A stretch of DNA of 64,000 nt from the NCBI RefSeq assembly GCF_019797845.1, contig NZ_CP081864.1, forward strand, positions 186,001 to 250,000, read 5' to 3'. The stretch's first letter is position 1; every line of letters begins with the position of its first letter. Positions 9,088 to 18,990 of the stretch are shown here, one piece after another. The notes beneath the pieces were generated by a model. It did no database searches, had not been told where the DNA came from, and was given only the letters and a program-made list of their open reading frames with translations. A program made the translations under genes and the position numbers. Origin of the DNA: Symbiopectobacterium purcellii. Its GTDB lineage: Bacteria; Pseudomonadota; Gammaproteobacteria; Enterobacterales; Enterobacteriaceae.

Positions 9088-9849
9088 ATGAAAATCATTC
9101 AGTTCTCCGACCTTCATTTAACGACGCCGGGCCGAATGTTGCACGGACGCGATCCGCTGCAACACTTTCAGGCAGCGATTGCGGATATTAATACGCACCA
9201 GCGTGACGCGGCGCTGGTGGTTATTTCGGGCGATCTTTCCGATGATGGCAGTGCGGCATCTTATGCTGCCCTCGCTGATACGCTGGCCACATTACAGGTT
9301 CCCTGGCGTGTGACGTTAGGAAACCATGATGACCGAGCGGCCTTTTTGCGGGTGTTTCCCGCGTTGTCCGATGAGCACGGTTTTATCCAAAATGTCACGA
9401 ACCTCGGCGATTATTGCGTGATCCTTCTGGATTCACTGCAAAGCGGTGATGTTGCCGGAAACCTGTGCAGCACGCGCTTACAGTGGCTGGAAGACCAACT
9501 GCGCCGCGCTCAGAACAACGCTGTATTGCTGTTTTTGCATCACCTGCCGATGCCTATCGGTTTGCCGTCGCTGGATGAAGTGCGGTTGGCACCGGACGCC
9601 GCCGATGCGTTGCATCAATGCTGCCTGCGCTATGGCAACGTACGGCACATTGCCGCAGGCCATGTGCACCGTCCTGCCAGCGGTAACTGGCGCGGCATCA
9701 CCTTTACTACGGTGCGCGGTACCAACCACCAGTCTGCGCTGCGTTTTGTCCCCGGTTTTGACATCAGCCAGGAAACGCCGCAGTACGCTATTTTCTGGGT
9801 AACGGCGCAGGGGCATACGGTACATTTCAACGACGTTCCCGCCCTGTAA
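9088..9849 (+). CDS. Metallophosphoesterase, class III cyclic-nucleotide/glycerophosphodiesterase-like
   Basis: Product of 253 aa with the complete dinuclear-metal phosphodiesterase signature in order: D8-x-H10 (FSDLHL), G48-D49 (ISGDLSDDG), GNHDD at 78-82, HHLP and GHVH. The family hydrolyses phosphodiesters such as glycerophosphodiesters or cyclic nucleotides. No signal peptide is visible, so it should act in the cytoplasm, probably on what the linked importer brings in. It is last in the operon, 43 nt after the regulator. Confidence 0.88.
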   Translation: MKIIQFSDLHLTTPGRMLHGRDPLQHFQAAIADINTHQRDAALVVISGDLSDDGSAASYAALADTLATLQVPWRVTLGNHDDRAAFLRVFPALSDEHGFIQNVTNLGDYCVILLDSLQSGDVAGNLCSTRLQWLEDQLRRAQNNAVLLFLHHLPMPIGLPSLDEVRLAPDAADALHQCCLRYGNVRHIAAGHVHRPASGNWRGITFTTVRGTNHQSALRFVPGFDISQETPQYAIFWVTAQGHTVHFNDVPAL

Positions 9850-9861
9850 CACGGGGCGGGA
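9837..9861 (+). terminator. Hairpin spanning the phosphodiesterase stop codon
   Basis: TCCCGCCC (9837-9844) pairs with GGGCGGGA (9854-9861); the TAA stop at 9847-9849 lies in the loop. There is no T tract, so termination is only suggested by its place at the operon end. Confidence 0.4.
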
Positions 9862-9958
9862 CAGTATGATGAAAAAAATTCATTTACCTTGAGCAATCAT
9901 CAACAGCTTTTAAACGAAATTCGTTGACTCTTGGTTGAGATTACGTCATTTTCTATAT

Positions 9959-9982
9959 AGACGTCTAAACGTATAGACGTTC
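9959..9982. promoter_or_regulatory. Tandem met boxes upstream of metF
   Basis: A perfect AGACGTCT at 9959-9966 is followed in 8-bp register by AAACGTAT (9967-9974) and AGACGTTC (9975-9982). They sit about 45 nt before the metF start, so MetJ repression of metF is expected. Confidence 0.9.
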
Positions 9983-10000
9983 GATAAATTATGACGGTAA

Positions 10001-10918
<918 letters not shown>

Positions 10919-10927
10919 TCAAAAGCG

Positions 10928-11053
10928 ATACCCTAAATAATTCGAGTTGCAGGAAGGCGGCGAGCGAACGAATCCCGATAGGCTTACTCAGGTAAGTAAT
11001 TCGGGTGAATGAGTGCAGCCAACGCGCCTGCAGCTTGAAGTATGATGGCTATA
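10928..11053. repeat. ERIC element, canonical length (126 bp)
   Basis: The left end (TACCCTAAATAATTCGAGTT) and right end (CTTGAAGTATGATGGCTATA) are inverted relative to each other. The core AATCCCGATAGGCTTACTC...GGTAAGTAATTCGGGTGAATG matches the ERIC core that ERIC-PCR primers recognise. It lies just 3' of metF. Confidence 0.85.
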
Positions 11054-11082
11054 TCATGGCAGTGCGTAACCGTTGCCCACTG

Positions 11083-11520
11083 TCATTTCGTGCGTTTTTC
11101 TTTTCCTTTTTTTCCCCCTATTGCTTTGCTGGTTGTCGGGCGATCCCTGCGATCCGGCTCTGATTCATAGGCTGACATCTCAGAATCCGATTCCGTATCG
11201 TAGTCTTTGGTTCGCTCGTCAAGAATATAGCCATAGGTTTTTTCCTCTAGTTTATCCAGCCGAGGAATTTTACTGAAGTTATGTTTTTGAGGATTATTGA
11301 TAATAATCTCTAAACATCTCCGCGTATCTTTTAATATGGATTCCAGTTCTTGTTTTCGCTTAGTGCGCAATGCTGGGGGATTATCAGGCATTGATTTAAC
11401 GCGCCATAACCTTATGATGATATCAATGATATCAATGATATCAATGATATCACCGTTGCTGACATGTTTATCCGCCGGTAAACGCGAGTAGTGACATCTC
11501 CCTTGCTGGTATATTTTCAT
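11083..11520 (-). CDS. Orphan hydrophilic protein with (DII) repeats
   Basis: I do not recognise this 145-aa product. A GAGAAAG sequence about 7 nt before the ATG could serve as a ribosome-binding site. The N terminus carries a DIIDIIDII tract encoded by four exact 9-bp repeats; the middle is basic and helical (LRTKRKQELESILKDTRRCL); the C terminus is highly charged with an acidic patch (DYDTESDSEMSAYESE) then a basic tail (GGKKGKEKRTK). No membrane segment or signal peptide. The locus is AT-richer than metF and oxyR, suggesting acquired DNA. It may be real or chance; moderate confidence only. Confidence 0.5.
   Translation of the reverse strand: MKIYQQGRCHYSRLPADKHVSNGDIIDIIDIIDIIIRLWRVKSMPDNPPALRTKRKQELESILKDTRRCLEIIINNPQKHNFSKIPRLDKLEEKTYGYILDERTKDYDTESDSEMSAYESEPDRRDRPTTSKAIGGKKGKEKRTK
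11417..11452. repeat. Four perfect tandem 9-bp repeats (ATGATATCA)
   Basis: Units at 11417, 11426, 11435 and 11444 are identical. Because 9 is a multiple of three, copy-number change would lengthen or shorten the encoded DII tract without breaking the frame of the orphan ORF on the minus strand. Confidence 0.9.
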
Positions 11521-11884
11521 TAATATTCTTTCTCAGTTTGCTGTCTTTTCCGGGCCTTAACCCGATTGACGCTGAGGGAGTACTAAATTTCGCTACCGAT
11601 GTGGGTCACTCGCCGGCCCGATTCCGCTTTTTATTCAAGCTTCATTGATATGTTGCAGGGTAAAATAATTATGTCATTATTGATGCGCTATGTTATTACC
11701 ACTACCTCGGTAAAGTGTGTCGGCTTTGTGTGTTTTTAATATTTGGCATCTTATGATTATCCAGCATTGAAGGTCTTATAAAATTTCAATAGTGAAACAA
11801 ATTTCATTTTCTTAACGCCGTCGCTGGTTATATTTTTTAACCGATAAGATACCGTTGTTGTCGGGAACCAAACGTTTTCTTTGT
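11521..11884. other. AT-rich intergenic region between orphan ORF and oxyR
   Basis: No open frame of note and no tRNA. In E. coli the oxyS RNA gene lies divergently upstream of oxyR; I could not recognise an OxyS-like sequence or an intrinsic terminator on the minus strand here. Confidence 0.5.
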
Positions 11885-11935
11885 TGATAGGGCTTACCAT
11901 TGATTGGTGTCCTACCTATCGTTTTTGGCTATCGT
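11885..11935. promoter_or_regulatory. Probable OxyR autoregulatory site
   Basis: The spaced elements GATAGG, CCTACCTATCG and GCTATCG just before oxyR resemble the E. coli oxyR upstream site (TTGATAGGG...CTACCTATCG...CTATCG) in sequence and spacing, consistent with four ATAG/CTAT contacts by an OxyR tetramer. Confidence 0.6.
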
Positions 11936-11952
11936 GTTAAGGGTAATGATAA

Positions 11953-12870
11953 ATGAACATTCGGGATCTAGAGTATCTGGTGGCGTTAGCTGAACACCGT
12001 CATTTTCGGCGTGCAGCGGACTCCTGTCATGTCAGCCAACCGACGCTCAGCGGTCAAATTCGTAAACTGGAAGATGAACTGGGCGTGATGTTATTGGAGC
12101 GCACCAGCAGAAAAGTGTTGTTTACTCAGGCTGGCTTGCTACTGGTCGAACAGGCAAGAACCGTGCTGCGCGAAGTCAAAGTGCTTAAAGAGATGGCGAG
12201 CCAACAGGGAGAGACCATGTCTGGTCCGCTGCATATTGGGCTGATCCCCACCGTTGGACCTTACCTGCTGCCGCATATCATTCCCATGCTGCACCGCACG
12301 TTTCCTAAGCTGGAAATGTACCTGCATGAAGCTCAGACGCATCAGTTACTGGCACATCTGGATAGCGGCAAGCTGGACTGCGCCATTCTCGCGATGGTCA
12401 AGGAATCGGAAGCATTTATCGAAGTCCCACTGTTTGATGAACCAATGAAACTGGCGATTTATAAGGATCATCCGTGGGCAAACCGTGAGCGTGTTGCCAT
12501 GTCCGATCTGGCCGGTGAAAAACTGCTGATGCTGGAAGACGGGCATTGCCTGCGCGATCAGGCATTGGGATTCTGTTTCCAGGCCGGGGCAGATGAAGAT
12601 ACGCATTTTCGTGCCACCAGCCTGGAAACGCTGCGCAACATGGTCGCCGCCGGCAGTGGGATCACCTTGTTGCCTTCGCTGGCGGTGCCTCATGAGCGCC
12701 AGCGTGATGGTGTTTGTTATTTACCGTGCTACAAGCCGGAGCCGAAGCGAACTGTCGCGCTGGTGTACCGCCCGGGATCGCCACTGCGCGGTCGCTATGA
12801 ACAATTGGCGGACGCTGTGCGGGAACATATGCAGCACTATTTGGACAGTGCATTAAAACAGGCGGTTTAA
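11953..12870 (+). CDS. oxyR: Hydrogen peroxide sensor/regulator OxyR
   Basis: LysR-family activator of 305 aa. The N-terminal winged HTH begins [20 protein letters not shown]; the redox pair C199 and C208 in [13 protein letters not shown] is intact, so it should form the activating disulfide on peroxide exposure. Its last 18 nt overlap the convergent sthA gene. Confidence 0.97.
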   Translation: MNIRDLEYLVALAEHRHFRRAADSCHVSQPTLSGQIRKLEDELGVMLLERTSRKVLFTQAGLLLVEQARTVLREVKVLKEMASQQGETMSGPLHIGLIPTVGPYLLPHIIPMLHRTFPKLEMYLHEAQTHQLLAHLDSGKLDCAILAMVKESEAFIEVPLFDEPMKLAIYKDHPWANRERVAMSDLAGEKLLMLEDGHCLRDQALGFCFQAGADEDTHFRATSLETLRNMVAAGSGITLLPSLAVPHERQRDGVCYLPCYKPEPKRTVALVYRPGSPLRGRYEQLADAVREHMQHYLDSALKQAV

Positions 12871-14271
12871 TCCATTAAGTGCCGCCACCCGGTAAGCTTC
12901 GGCCATCGTTGGGTAATTAAAGGTTGTATTAACGAAATATTCGATAGTATTCCCTTCGCCTTTTTGCTCCATGATGGCCTGGCCGATGTGAATGATTTCC
13001 GCCGCACGCTCGCCAAAGCAGTGAATACCGAGTATTTGCCTGGTTTCTCGGTGAAAAAGAATCTTCAGGCTCCCCACGTTCATGCCAACAATTTGCGCCC
13101 GCGCCAGATGCTTGAACTGCGCGCGCCCAACCTCATAAGGCACTTTCATTGCCGTAAGCTCCTGCTCGGTTTTCCCTACGGAGCTGATTTCCGGAATGGT
13201 ATAGATCCCTGTCGGGATATCTTCGATAAGGTGTGCACTGGCATCGCCTTTTACGATGGCTTGCGCCGCCAAGCGTCCCTGATCGTAGGCCGCTGAAGCC
13301 AGGCTGGGATAGCCGATAACGTCGCCCACCGCGTAGATGTGTGCCAGCGCGGTTTGGTACATGCTGTTGACTTTCAACTGGCCGCGCCCATCGGGCACCA
13401 AACCGATTTTTTCCAGCCCTAACGTCTCCGTGTTGCCGGTGCGCCCATTGGCGTACAGCAAGCAGTCGGCCTTCATCTTTTTACCGGATTTAAGATGAAC
13501 AATGACGCCGTCAGCGGTACCCTCGATCGATTCGAACTCTTCGTTATGACGAATGACTACGCCATTGTTCCAAAAATGGTAGGACAAGGCGTCAGACATT
13601 TCCTGATCGAGAAACGCCAGCAGGCGATCGCGGGTGTTGATCAGATCCACTTTTACGCTCAGACCACGAAAGATCGAGGCATATTCACAGCCAATCACGC
13701 CTGCGCCATAAATGATCACGTGCTGGGGTTCGTGATCCAGTTCCAGAATGGAATCGCTGTCGTAAATACGGGGATGTGCAAAGTCTACATTTGCCGGGTG
13801 GTAGGGGCGTGAGCCTGTGGCAATGATAATGTGGGCGGCGGTGAGCGTATCTTGCATATTATCGGGATACTGCACGGCAACCGTGTGTTCATCGATGAAA
13901 TGCGCTTCGCCTGAAAATATTTCGCAATGATTACGTTCGTAAAAACCCTGACGCATTCGGGTTTGCTGGCCGATGACGCTGTCGGCGTGGCGTAGGATAT
14001 CGGAGAACGAGGAGCGAATAGGGCGTGCGTTATCGCTATACAGCGGGTTCTGGTTAAATTCGATGATGCGGCTGACAGCATGGCGCAACGCTTTGGAGGG
14101 GATGGTGCCCCAGTGCGTGCACCCGCCGCCGACGTTGTTATATCGCTCGATGACAGCCACTCTGGCACCTTGCTTGACCAGCCCCATCGCGGCCCCTTCG
14201 CCGCCGGGGCCGGAACCAATGATGATGGCATCATAATCAAACGGTTGCTGAATCTGTGCTTGCTGTGTCAT
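12853..14271 (-). CDS. sthA: Soluble pyridine nucleotide transhydrogenase
   Basis: Product of 472 aa, a flavoprotein that equilibrates NADPH and NAD+. It shows the FAD motif [26 protein letters not shown] (one cysteine of the usual disulfide pair is absent, as in SthA), the NAD-binding [13 protein letters not shown] and the dimerisation domain ending [20 protein letters not shown]. The N terminus ([14 protein letters not shown]) is a few residues longer than in E. coli. It overlaps oxyR tail to tail. Confidence 0.96.
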   Translation of the reverse strand: MTQQAQIQQPFDYDAIIIGSGPGGEGAAMGLVKQGARVAVIERYNNVGGGCTHWGTIPSKALRHAVSRIIEFNQNPLYSDNARPIRSSFSDILRHADSVIGQQTRMRQGFYERNHCEIFSGEAHFIDEHTVAVQYPDNMQDTLTAAHIIIATGSRPYHPANVDFAHPRIYDSDSILELDHEPQHVIIYGAGVIGCEYASIFRGLSVKVDLINTRDRLLAFLDQEMSDALSYHFWNNGVVIRHNEEFESIEGTADGVIVHLKSGKKMKADCLLYANGRTGNTETLGLEKIGLVPDGRGQLKVNSMYQTALAHIYAVGDVIGYPSLASAAYDQGRLAAQAIVKGDASAHLIEDIPTGIYTIPEISSVGKTEQELTAMKVPYEVGRAQFKHLARAQIVGMNVGSLKILFHRETRQILGIHCFGERAAEIIHIGQAIMEQKGEGNTIEYFVNTTFNYPTMAEAYRVAALNGLNRLF

Positions 14272-14467
14272 GGTAGGGTAATCCTGTTTTTATACAAGCC
14301 GATAACGCTATTGTAACACTGCCGCGTTCATAACCCAATTTATCCCTGTTGCTGGTATGACAATCGTCTGTCTCATTTTCAATATGGAAAACTTTGTCTC
14401 AGTATGTCGCAAGTAAAGTTTGCTATAGTGCTTTTCTGGAGAGGAAAGCGGATGGTGTCAGCTGAAT

Positions 14468-15124
14468 ATGGGTGTCGGAACACAAAATATGGGTGTCAGA
14501 GCACAACAAAAAGAACGCACTCGCCGTTCCTTAATCGAAGCTGCTTTCAGTCAACTCAGCGCCGAACGGAGTTTCGCCAGCCTGAGCTTGCGTGAGGTCG
14601 CGCGTGAGGCGGGCATCGCTCCCACCTCTTTTTATCGCCACTTCCGCGATGTCGATGAATTGGGTTTGACGATGGTCGATGAAAGCGGCCTGATGTTGCG
14701 TCAACTGATGCGACAGGCACGCCAGCGCATTGCCAAAAGCGGTAGCGTTATTCGCACATCGGTCGCCACCTTTATGGAGTTCATTGGCAATAACCCCAAT
14801 GCGTTCCGTCTGTTGCTGCGTGAACGTTCGGGCACCTCCGCCGCGTTTCGTGCTGCTGTTGCCCGTGAAATCCAGCATTTTATTGCGGAACTGGCGGACT
14901 ATCTCGAAGTAGAAAATCATATCCCGCGTGAATTTGCGGAAGCCCAGTCTGAAGCCATGGTCACGATTGTGTTTAGCGCTGGCGCAGAGGCGTTGGACGT
15001 TGGGCTTGAGCAACGGCGGCAATTGGAAGAACGCCTGTTGCTGCAATTACGCCTGATTGCCAAAGGGGCTTACTACTGGTACAGAAAGGAACATGAGAAG
15101 GAAGTGAATACGTCTGACGCGTAG
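14468..15124 (+). CDS. fabR: TetR-family fatty-acid regulator FabR
   Basis: Represses fabA/fabB in response to unsaturated acyl pools. The HTH region [20 protein letters not shown] and the rest match FabR closely. The usual start is the ATG at 14489 ([13 protein letters not shown], 211 aa). Directly before it lies an imperfect 21-nt in-frame duplication giving MGVGTQN then MGVRAQQ, so the frame can also start at 14468 (218 aa). No strong ribosome-binding site sits next to either ATG, so the true start is open. Confidence 0.94.
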   Translation: MGVGTQNMGVRAQQKERTRRSLIEAAFSQLSAERSFASLSLREVAREAGIAPTSFYRHFRDVDELGLTMVDESGLMLRQLMRQARQRIAKSGSVIRTSVATFMEFIGNNPNAFRLLLRERSGTSAAFRAAVAREIQHFIAELADYLEVENHIPREFAEAQSEAMVTIVFSAGAEALDVGLEQRRQLEERLLLQLRLIAKGAYYWYRKEHEKEVNTSDA

Positions 15125-15233
15125 CAGCGAGCCGGAGGTGGCGTTTCCCTCTGTTAAGGCGGTACGCGGTAGGCGTCCCATCATGTTCCTGAGTGTTTAA
15201 AACGCTTGAGTGTTGAAAACTACGGGAGACATC

Positions 15234-15605
15234 ATGACAAAATACCCTCATCAAGAAAAAGGCACCCTGGTTTTGGCATTGATCGCAGGTTTATCGGTCA
15301 ATGGGTCATTTGCCGCCTTGTTCAGTTCAATCGTGCCCTTTTCCGTCTTTCCGCTGGTTGCGCTGGTGCTCTCGGTTTACTGCCTGCACCAGCGTTACCT
15401 CAATATTGAGATGCCTGAAGGCATCCCGCTGCTGGCCGCCGCCTGCTTTTTACTGGGGTTGCTGCTGTATAGCGCATTGGTTCGCGTTGAATACCCACAG
15501 ATTGGCTCCAACTTCCTGCCTTCATTACTGTGTGTAGTGTTGGTGTTCTGGATTGGCTTGCGGCTTAAAAAGCGCCGCCCGGTAGACGACGCAACTGCAT
15601 CCTGA
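15234..15605 (+). CDS. yijD: Inner-membrane protein YijD (DUF1422)
   Basis: Product of 123 aa with about four hydrophobic segments; [20 protein letters not shown] and [13 protein letters not shown] match enterobacterial YijD. Function unknown; it follows fabR as in E. coli. The start at 234 within this kilobase is favoured by GGGAG just upstream; an in-frame ATG at 15210 would add eight residues without family support. Confidence 0.92.
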   Translation: MTKYPHQEKGTLVLALIAGLSVNGSFAALFSSIVPFSVFPLVALVLSVYCLHQRYLNIEMPEGIPLLAAACFLLGLLLYSALVRVEYPQIGSNFLPSLLCVVLVFWIGLRLKKRRPVDDATAS

Positions 15606-15623
15606 TGATCACGTGTTCGCGAT

Positions 15624-15647
15624 GAAGAAGGCGGTTAAGCCTTCTTC
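15624..15647. terminator. Bidirectional hairpin between yijD and trmA
   Basis: GAAGAAGGC (15624-15632) pairs with GCCTTCTTC (15639-15647). It lies between convergent genes and overlaps the last codons of trmA. Confidence 0.65.
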
Positions 15648-16738
15648 TCTAACAGTACGCCGCATTCCATATGATGGGTATAGGGAAACTGATCGAACAG
15701 TGCCAGACGAGTGATACGGTGTGTCGTCGTGAGTTGGGTCAGGTTGTTGCACAGGGTTTCCGGGTTGCAGGAGATGTAGAGGATATGCGAGTAACCCTGC
15801 ACCATGGACAGCGTTTGGTCGTCGAGGCCGCTACGCGGTGGATCGACAAAAATGGTGTCGCACTGATAGTCGGACAAATCGATCCCCTGCAAACGGGTAA
15901 ATTCACGCTGACCCTGTAGCGCTTGGGTAAATTCTTCCGCTGCCATGCGGATAATCTGCACGTTATCAATCTGGTTCGCGGCAATGTTGAATTGTGCTGC
16001 GGCGACGGACGGTTTGGCGATTTCGGTGGCTAATACACGATTGAAATTACGTGCCAATGCCAATGAGAAGTTGCCGTTACCGCAATAAAGTTCGAGCAGA
16101 TCGCCGGTTGAGCCCGCAGTAACCTTCAGCGCCCACTCCAGCATGTGGATATTGATGGCAGCATTGGGCTGGGTGAAGCTGTTTTCCACCTGGCGGTAGG
16201 TCATCTCACGCCCGGCGACGGGCAGGCGCTCATCGACATAATCTCTGTCGAGGAAGATCTTGGTTTTTGTTGCCCGGCCAATCAGTTGCAGAGCGAATCC
16301 CTGAGCGCGCAGTGTATCGCGCAGCGCGCATGCCTGTTGTTGCCACGCCTCATCTAACGCTTTGTGGTAGATAAACGTCACCACCACTTCACCGCTCATC
16401 GTCGACAGATAGTCAATCTGAAACAGCTTGTGGCGCAGTATCACATCGTTGCGCAGTGCATCGAGCAGAAGGGGCATCAGTTGATTAATCAACGCACTGG
16501 CCACAGGGAATTGATCGACTCTGATCCGCTGTTTGGTCTGCTGATCGAACATGATGTGGTAGAGATCGTCACCTTCGTGCCAAATGCGAAACTCGGCCCG
16601 CATACGGTAATGACTCACCGGGGAACGGAACACCTCTGGCTCTGGCGCAGCAAAGGGCACCATCATCTGCCGTAGACGTTCCGTCTTTTCCGCAAGCAGG
16701 TCGTCATACTGTTCGATGGGCAGGTTCTCTGGCGTCAT
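15635..16738 (-). CDS. trmA: tRNA (uracil-5-)-methyltransferase TrmA
   Basis: Product of 367 aa. Makes m5U54 in the T loop of tRNAs (and m5U in tmRNA) using SAM. The SAM-binding motif [26 protein letters not shown] and the catalytic-cysteine motif ISCNPETL are all present. Starts [15 protein letters not shown] as in the family; it is divergent from btuB. Confidence 0.96.
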   Translation of the reverse strand: MTPENLPIEQYDDLLAEKTERLRQMMVPFAAPEPEVFRSPVSHYRMRAEFRIWHEGDDLYHIMFDQQTKQRIRVDQFPVASALINQLMPLLLDALRNDVILRHKLFQIDYLSTMSGEVVVTFIYHKALDEAWQQQACALRDTLRAQGFALQLIGRATKTKIFLDRDYVDERLPVAGREMTYRQVENSFTQPNAAINIHMLEWALKVTAGSTGDLLELYCGNGNFSLALARNFNRVLATEIAKPSVAAAQFNIAANQIDNVQIIRMAAEEFTQALQGQREFTRLQGIDLSDYQCDTIFVDPPRSGLDDQTLSMVQGYSHILYISCNPETLCNNLTQLTTTHRITRLALFDQFPYTHHMECGVLLEKKA

Positions 16739-16851
16739 GGTGTTCTCGGCTTCAAAACGGTGAAAAGAGGAAAAGAAGTTTACTGGCCGGGATTGTAGGG
16801 CATCTCAAAGGGATGTCCAGCGTTGTTGCTGCGATAATAATTTCACATCGC

Positions 16852-16887
16852 GGAAGTCTAGACATCCGTAAGCGGCCATCGTAGCAT
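16852..16887 (+). promoter_or_regulatory. Predicted btuB promoter with overlapping met-box pair
   Basis: GGAAGTCT/AGACATCC (16852-16867) agrees with two tandem AGACGTCT met boxes at 12 of 16 positions and is nearly a perfect dyad. It overlaps a TAGACA -35 (16859-16864) that is 17 bp from TAGCAT (16882-16887). Initiation about 7 nt downstream would fall at the first bases of the cobalamin leader. MetJ binding here would block the promoter; this is a sequence-based inference. Confidence 0.55.
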
Positions 16888-16892
16888 AGCGT

Positions 16893-17150
16893 GCCGGTAT
16901 TACACTGTGCACTGACGCAGTGTGAGTTAAAAGGGAATCCAGTGAGAATCTGGAGCTGACGCGCAGCGGTAAGGGGAAGGGAAACGACAGCAGTAGATGC
17001 AGACACTGCCTGCGGGTGGGAAGTCGTCGTTTCTGATTGCAACAGCAATGTCACCCGAGCCCGAAGACCTGCCGGTTTACGTCGCAATGTTCACGATCGT
17101 CGCGAGCTATCGATTGTGGTAATGCGGCATCCGCAATGTGATTTGGATGC
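16893..17150 (+). promoter_or_regulatory. Adenosylcobalamin riboswitch of btuB with RBS-sequestering hairpin
   Basis: The leader contains GCCGGT, GAGTTAAAAGGGAATCCAGT, GAATCTGGAGCTGACGCGCA, GCAGACACTGCCTGCGGGTG and the B12 box AGCCCGAAGACCTGCCGG (ending about 17074), in the order and near-identity of the E. coli btuB riboswitch. Downstream, GCATCC (17127-17132) can pair with GGATGC (17145-17150), hiding the ribosome-binding site when cobalamin is bound. Confidence 0.95.
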
Positions 17151-17157
17151 TAACTAC

Positions 17158-18990
17158 ATGTCTTATAAAAAATTATCGCTGCTGGCGGCGCTCTCTGCCA
17201 CGGCTTTTTCTGGCTGGGCACAGCAAACTGACAACAACACCATGGTGGTTACCGCTAACCGTTTTCAACAGCCGGTGAATACGGTGCTGGCGCCTATTGA
17301 TGTCGTGACTCGAGAAGATATCGATCGTTGGCAGCCTAAAAGCCTAAATGATGTGATGCGTCGTTTGCCGGGGGTGGATATTGGGCAGAACGGTGGCCGT
17401 GGGCAAATGAGTTCTCTCTTCATTAGAGGTACGAACTCCAACCATGTATTGGTATTGGTGGATGGTGTGCGCTTGGCGTCCACAAGCGTGACCGGTAGCA
17501 TCGATTTCAGCCAGATTCCGGTTTCTTTGGTCCAACGTATCGAGTTTATCCGTGGCCCGCGCTCTGCAGTGTATGGTTCTGAGGCCATTGGCGGTGTTAT
17601 CAACATTATTACGCAAAAAGAAAGTGATGGTGGAAAACTGCAGGCTGGTGTGGGTTCAAAACGTACTCAGACTTATGACGGGAGTGTTCGCCAACATCTG
17701 GGGGAAAATACAGCGGTAACATTGGCGGGTGCTTTTGACGAAACCCAGGGATACAACGTATATCCTTCTTCAACAGTACCTGCTGATGCAGATAATGACG
17801 GTTTTCGCAGCAAATCGCTTTGGGGCAGCGTTGAGCATCGCTTCAATGATGATTTGGCGGGATTTTTCCGCTCTTATGGTTACAACAACACAACTGATTA
17901 CGATCGGATTTATTCTGATAGCGATAGTGATGTACGCCAACTCTATTCCAAAAGTTTTGATTCGGGCTTACGTTTTCAGCATGAAAGATGGAGTTCTCAG
18001 TTAGTAGGGAGCTATCAGACTTATAAGGACTATAACTTTAATAGTACAAATGGTAACTACTCTACAGGTTATTCACTTGCAGAGATTACCCAGCGCAGCG
18101 TGCTGTGGGGTAATGCCATCCAGGTTGGTTCAGGAACGATCAGTGGTGGCGCAGACTGGCGTCGAGAAGAGAAAAAACCGGGCACGGGCAGTGAAACGTA
18201 TTCACGCGAAAATACTGGATTGTATTTGTCAGCACAGCAGCGTTATTTTGACCAGTTGACGTTGGAGGGGGCTGTTCGTACCGATGATAGTACGCAATAT
18301 GATCGCCATAATACTTGGCAGACATCGGCTGGCTGGGAGTTCGTCCCTGATTATCGCGTTACCTTATCCTATGGCACTGCATTTCTGGCACCTAGCTTTG
18401 GTCAGCTTTATGGCGGATGGTGGGCTAATAGCAATCTGAAACCTGAAGAGTCTAGTCAATGGGAAGCTGGCCTTGAGGGAACTACGGGACCACTTTTCTG
18501 GCGTTTGGCTGCATACCGCAATGAAATTAAAAATCTGATTGATTCTGATGAGAATTTTAAGTACTTCAATACCGATAAAGCTACCATTAAGGGTATCGAG
18601 TGGACGGGAACTGTCAGCACGGGTATTTTCAGCCACAGCGTTGTTTTGGAGTATCTTGATCCCCGCAAAGATGCCAATAACGAAGTGCTAGCAAGACGCG
18701 CGAAACAGAAAGCCAAGTATCAGTTGGATTGGACCATGTATGATTTCGATGTCAATATCGCTTATCAATACAACGGTAAGCGTTTTGACAACGCAACCAG
18801 TTCTTACAACCCAGAGCAGCGCCGTTTGCCAAGCTATAGCACGGTAGACCTCGCAGTATCATATCCTGTCACCTCTCATCTTACTGTTCGTGGTAGAATC
18901 GCCAACCTGTTTGATAAAGAGTACGAGACAGCATATGGCTATCAAACGGCAGGAAGAGAGTACTATCTCAACGGAAGCTACACCTTCTAA
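17158..18990 (+). CDS. btuB: Vitamin B12 outer-membrane receptor BtuB
   Basis: TonB-dependent receptor of 610 aa. A signal peptide (MSYKKLSLLAALSATAFSGW) is followed by the TonB box (NTMVVTA), plug domain (RRLPGVDIGQNG...IRGTNSNHVLVLVDGVRL) and a 22-strand barrel ending with ...YLNGSYTF and a terminal aromatic. The in-frame ATG at 17116 is rejected because it lies inside the riboswitch expression platform. Several barrel loops differ from E. coli, as is usual for phage- and colicin-exposed surfaces. The 3' end overlaps murI by 56 nt. Confidence 0.95.
   Translation: MSYKKLSLLAALSATAFSGWAQQTDNNTMVVTANRFQQPVNTVLAPIDVVTREDIDRWQPKSLNDVMRRLPGVDIGQNGGRGQMSSLFIRGTNSNHVLVLVDGVRLASTSVTGSIDFSQIPVSLVQRIEFIRGPRSAVYGSEAIGGVINIITQKESDGGKLQAGVGSKRTQTYDGSVRQHLGENTAVTLAGAFDETQGYNVYPSSTVPADADNDGFRSKSLWGSVEHRFNDDLAGFFRSYGYNNTTDYDRIYSDSDSDVRQLYSKSFDSGLRFQHERWSSQLVGSYQTYKDYNFNSTNGNYSTGYSLAEITQRSVLWGNAIQVGSGTISGGADWRREEKKPGTGSETYSRENTGLYLSAQQRYFDQLTLEGAVRTDDSTQYDRHNTWQTSAGWEFVPDYRVTLSYGTAFLAPSFGQLYGGWWANSNLKPEESSQWEAGLEGTTGPLFWRLAAYRNEIKNLIDSDENFKYFNTDKATIKGIEWTGTVSTGIFSHSVVLEYLDPRKDANNEVLARRAKQKAKYQLDWTMYDFDVNIAYQYNGKRFDNATSSYNPEQRRLPSYSTVDLAVSYPVTSHLTVRGRIANLFDKEYETAYGYQTAGREYYLNGSYTF

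Noticed and set aside
11521..11884. oxyS RNA gene divergent from oxyR
   Set aside because: No segment resembling OxyS and no terminator on the minus strand was found.
17116..17157. Longer btuB start
   Set aside because: Would place the start inside the riboswitch expression platform and add residues before the signal peptide.
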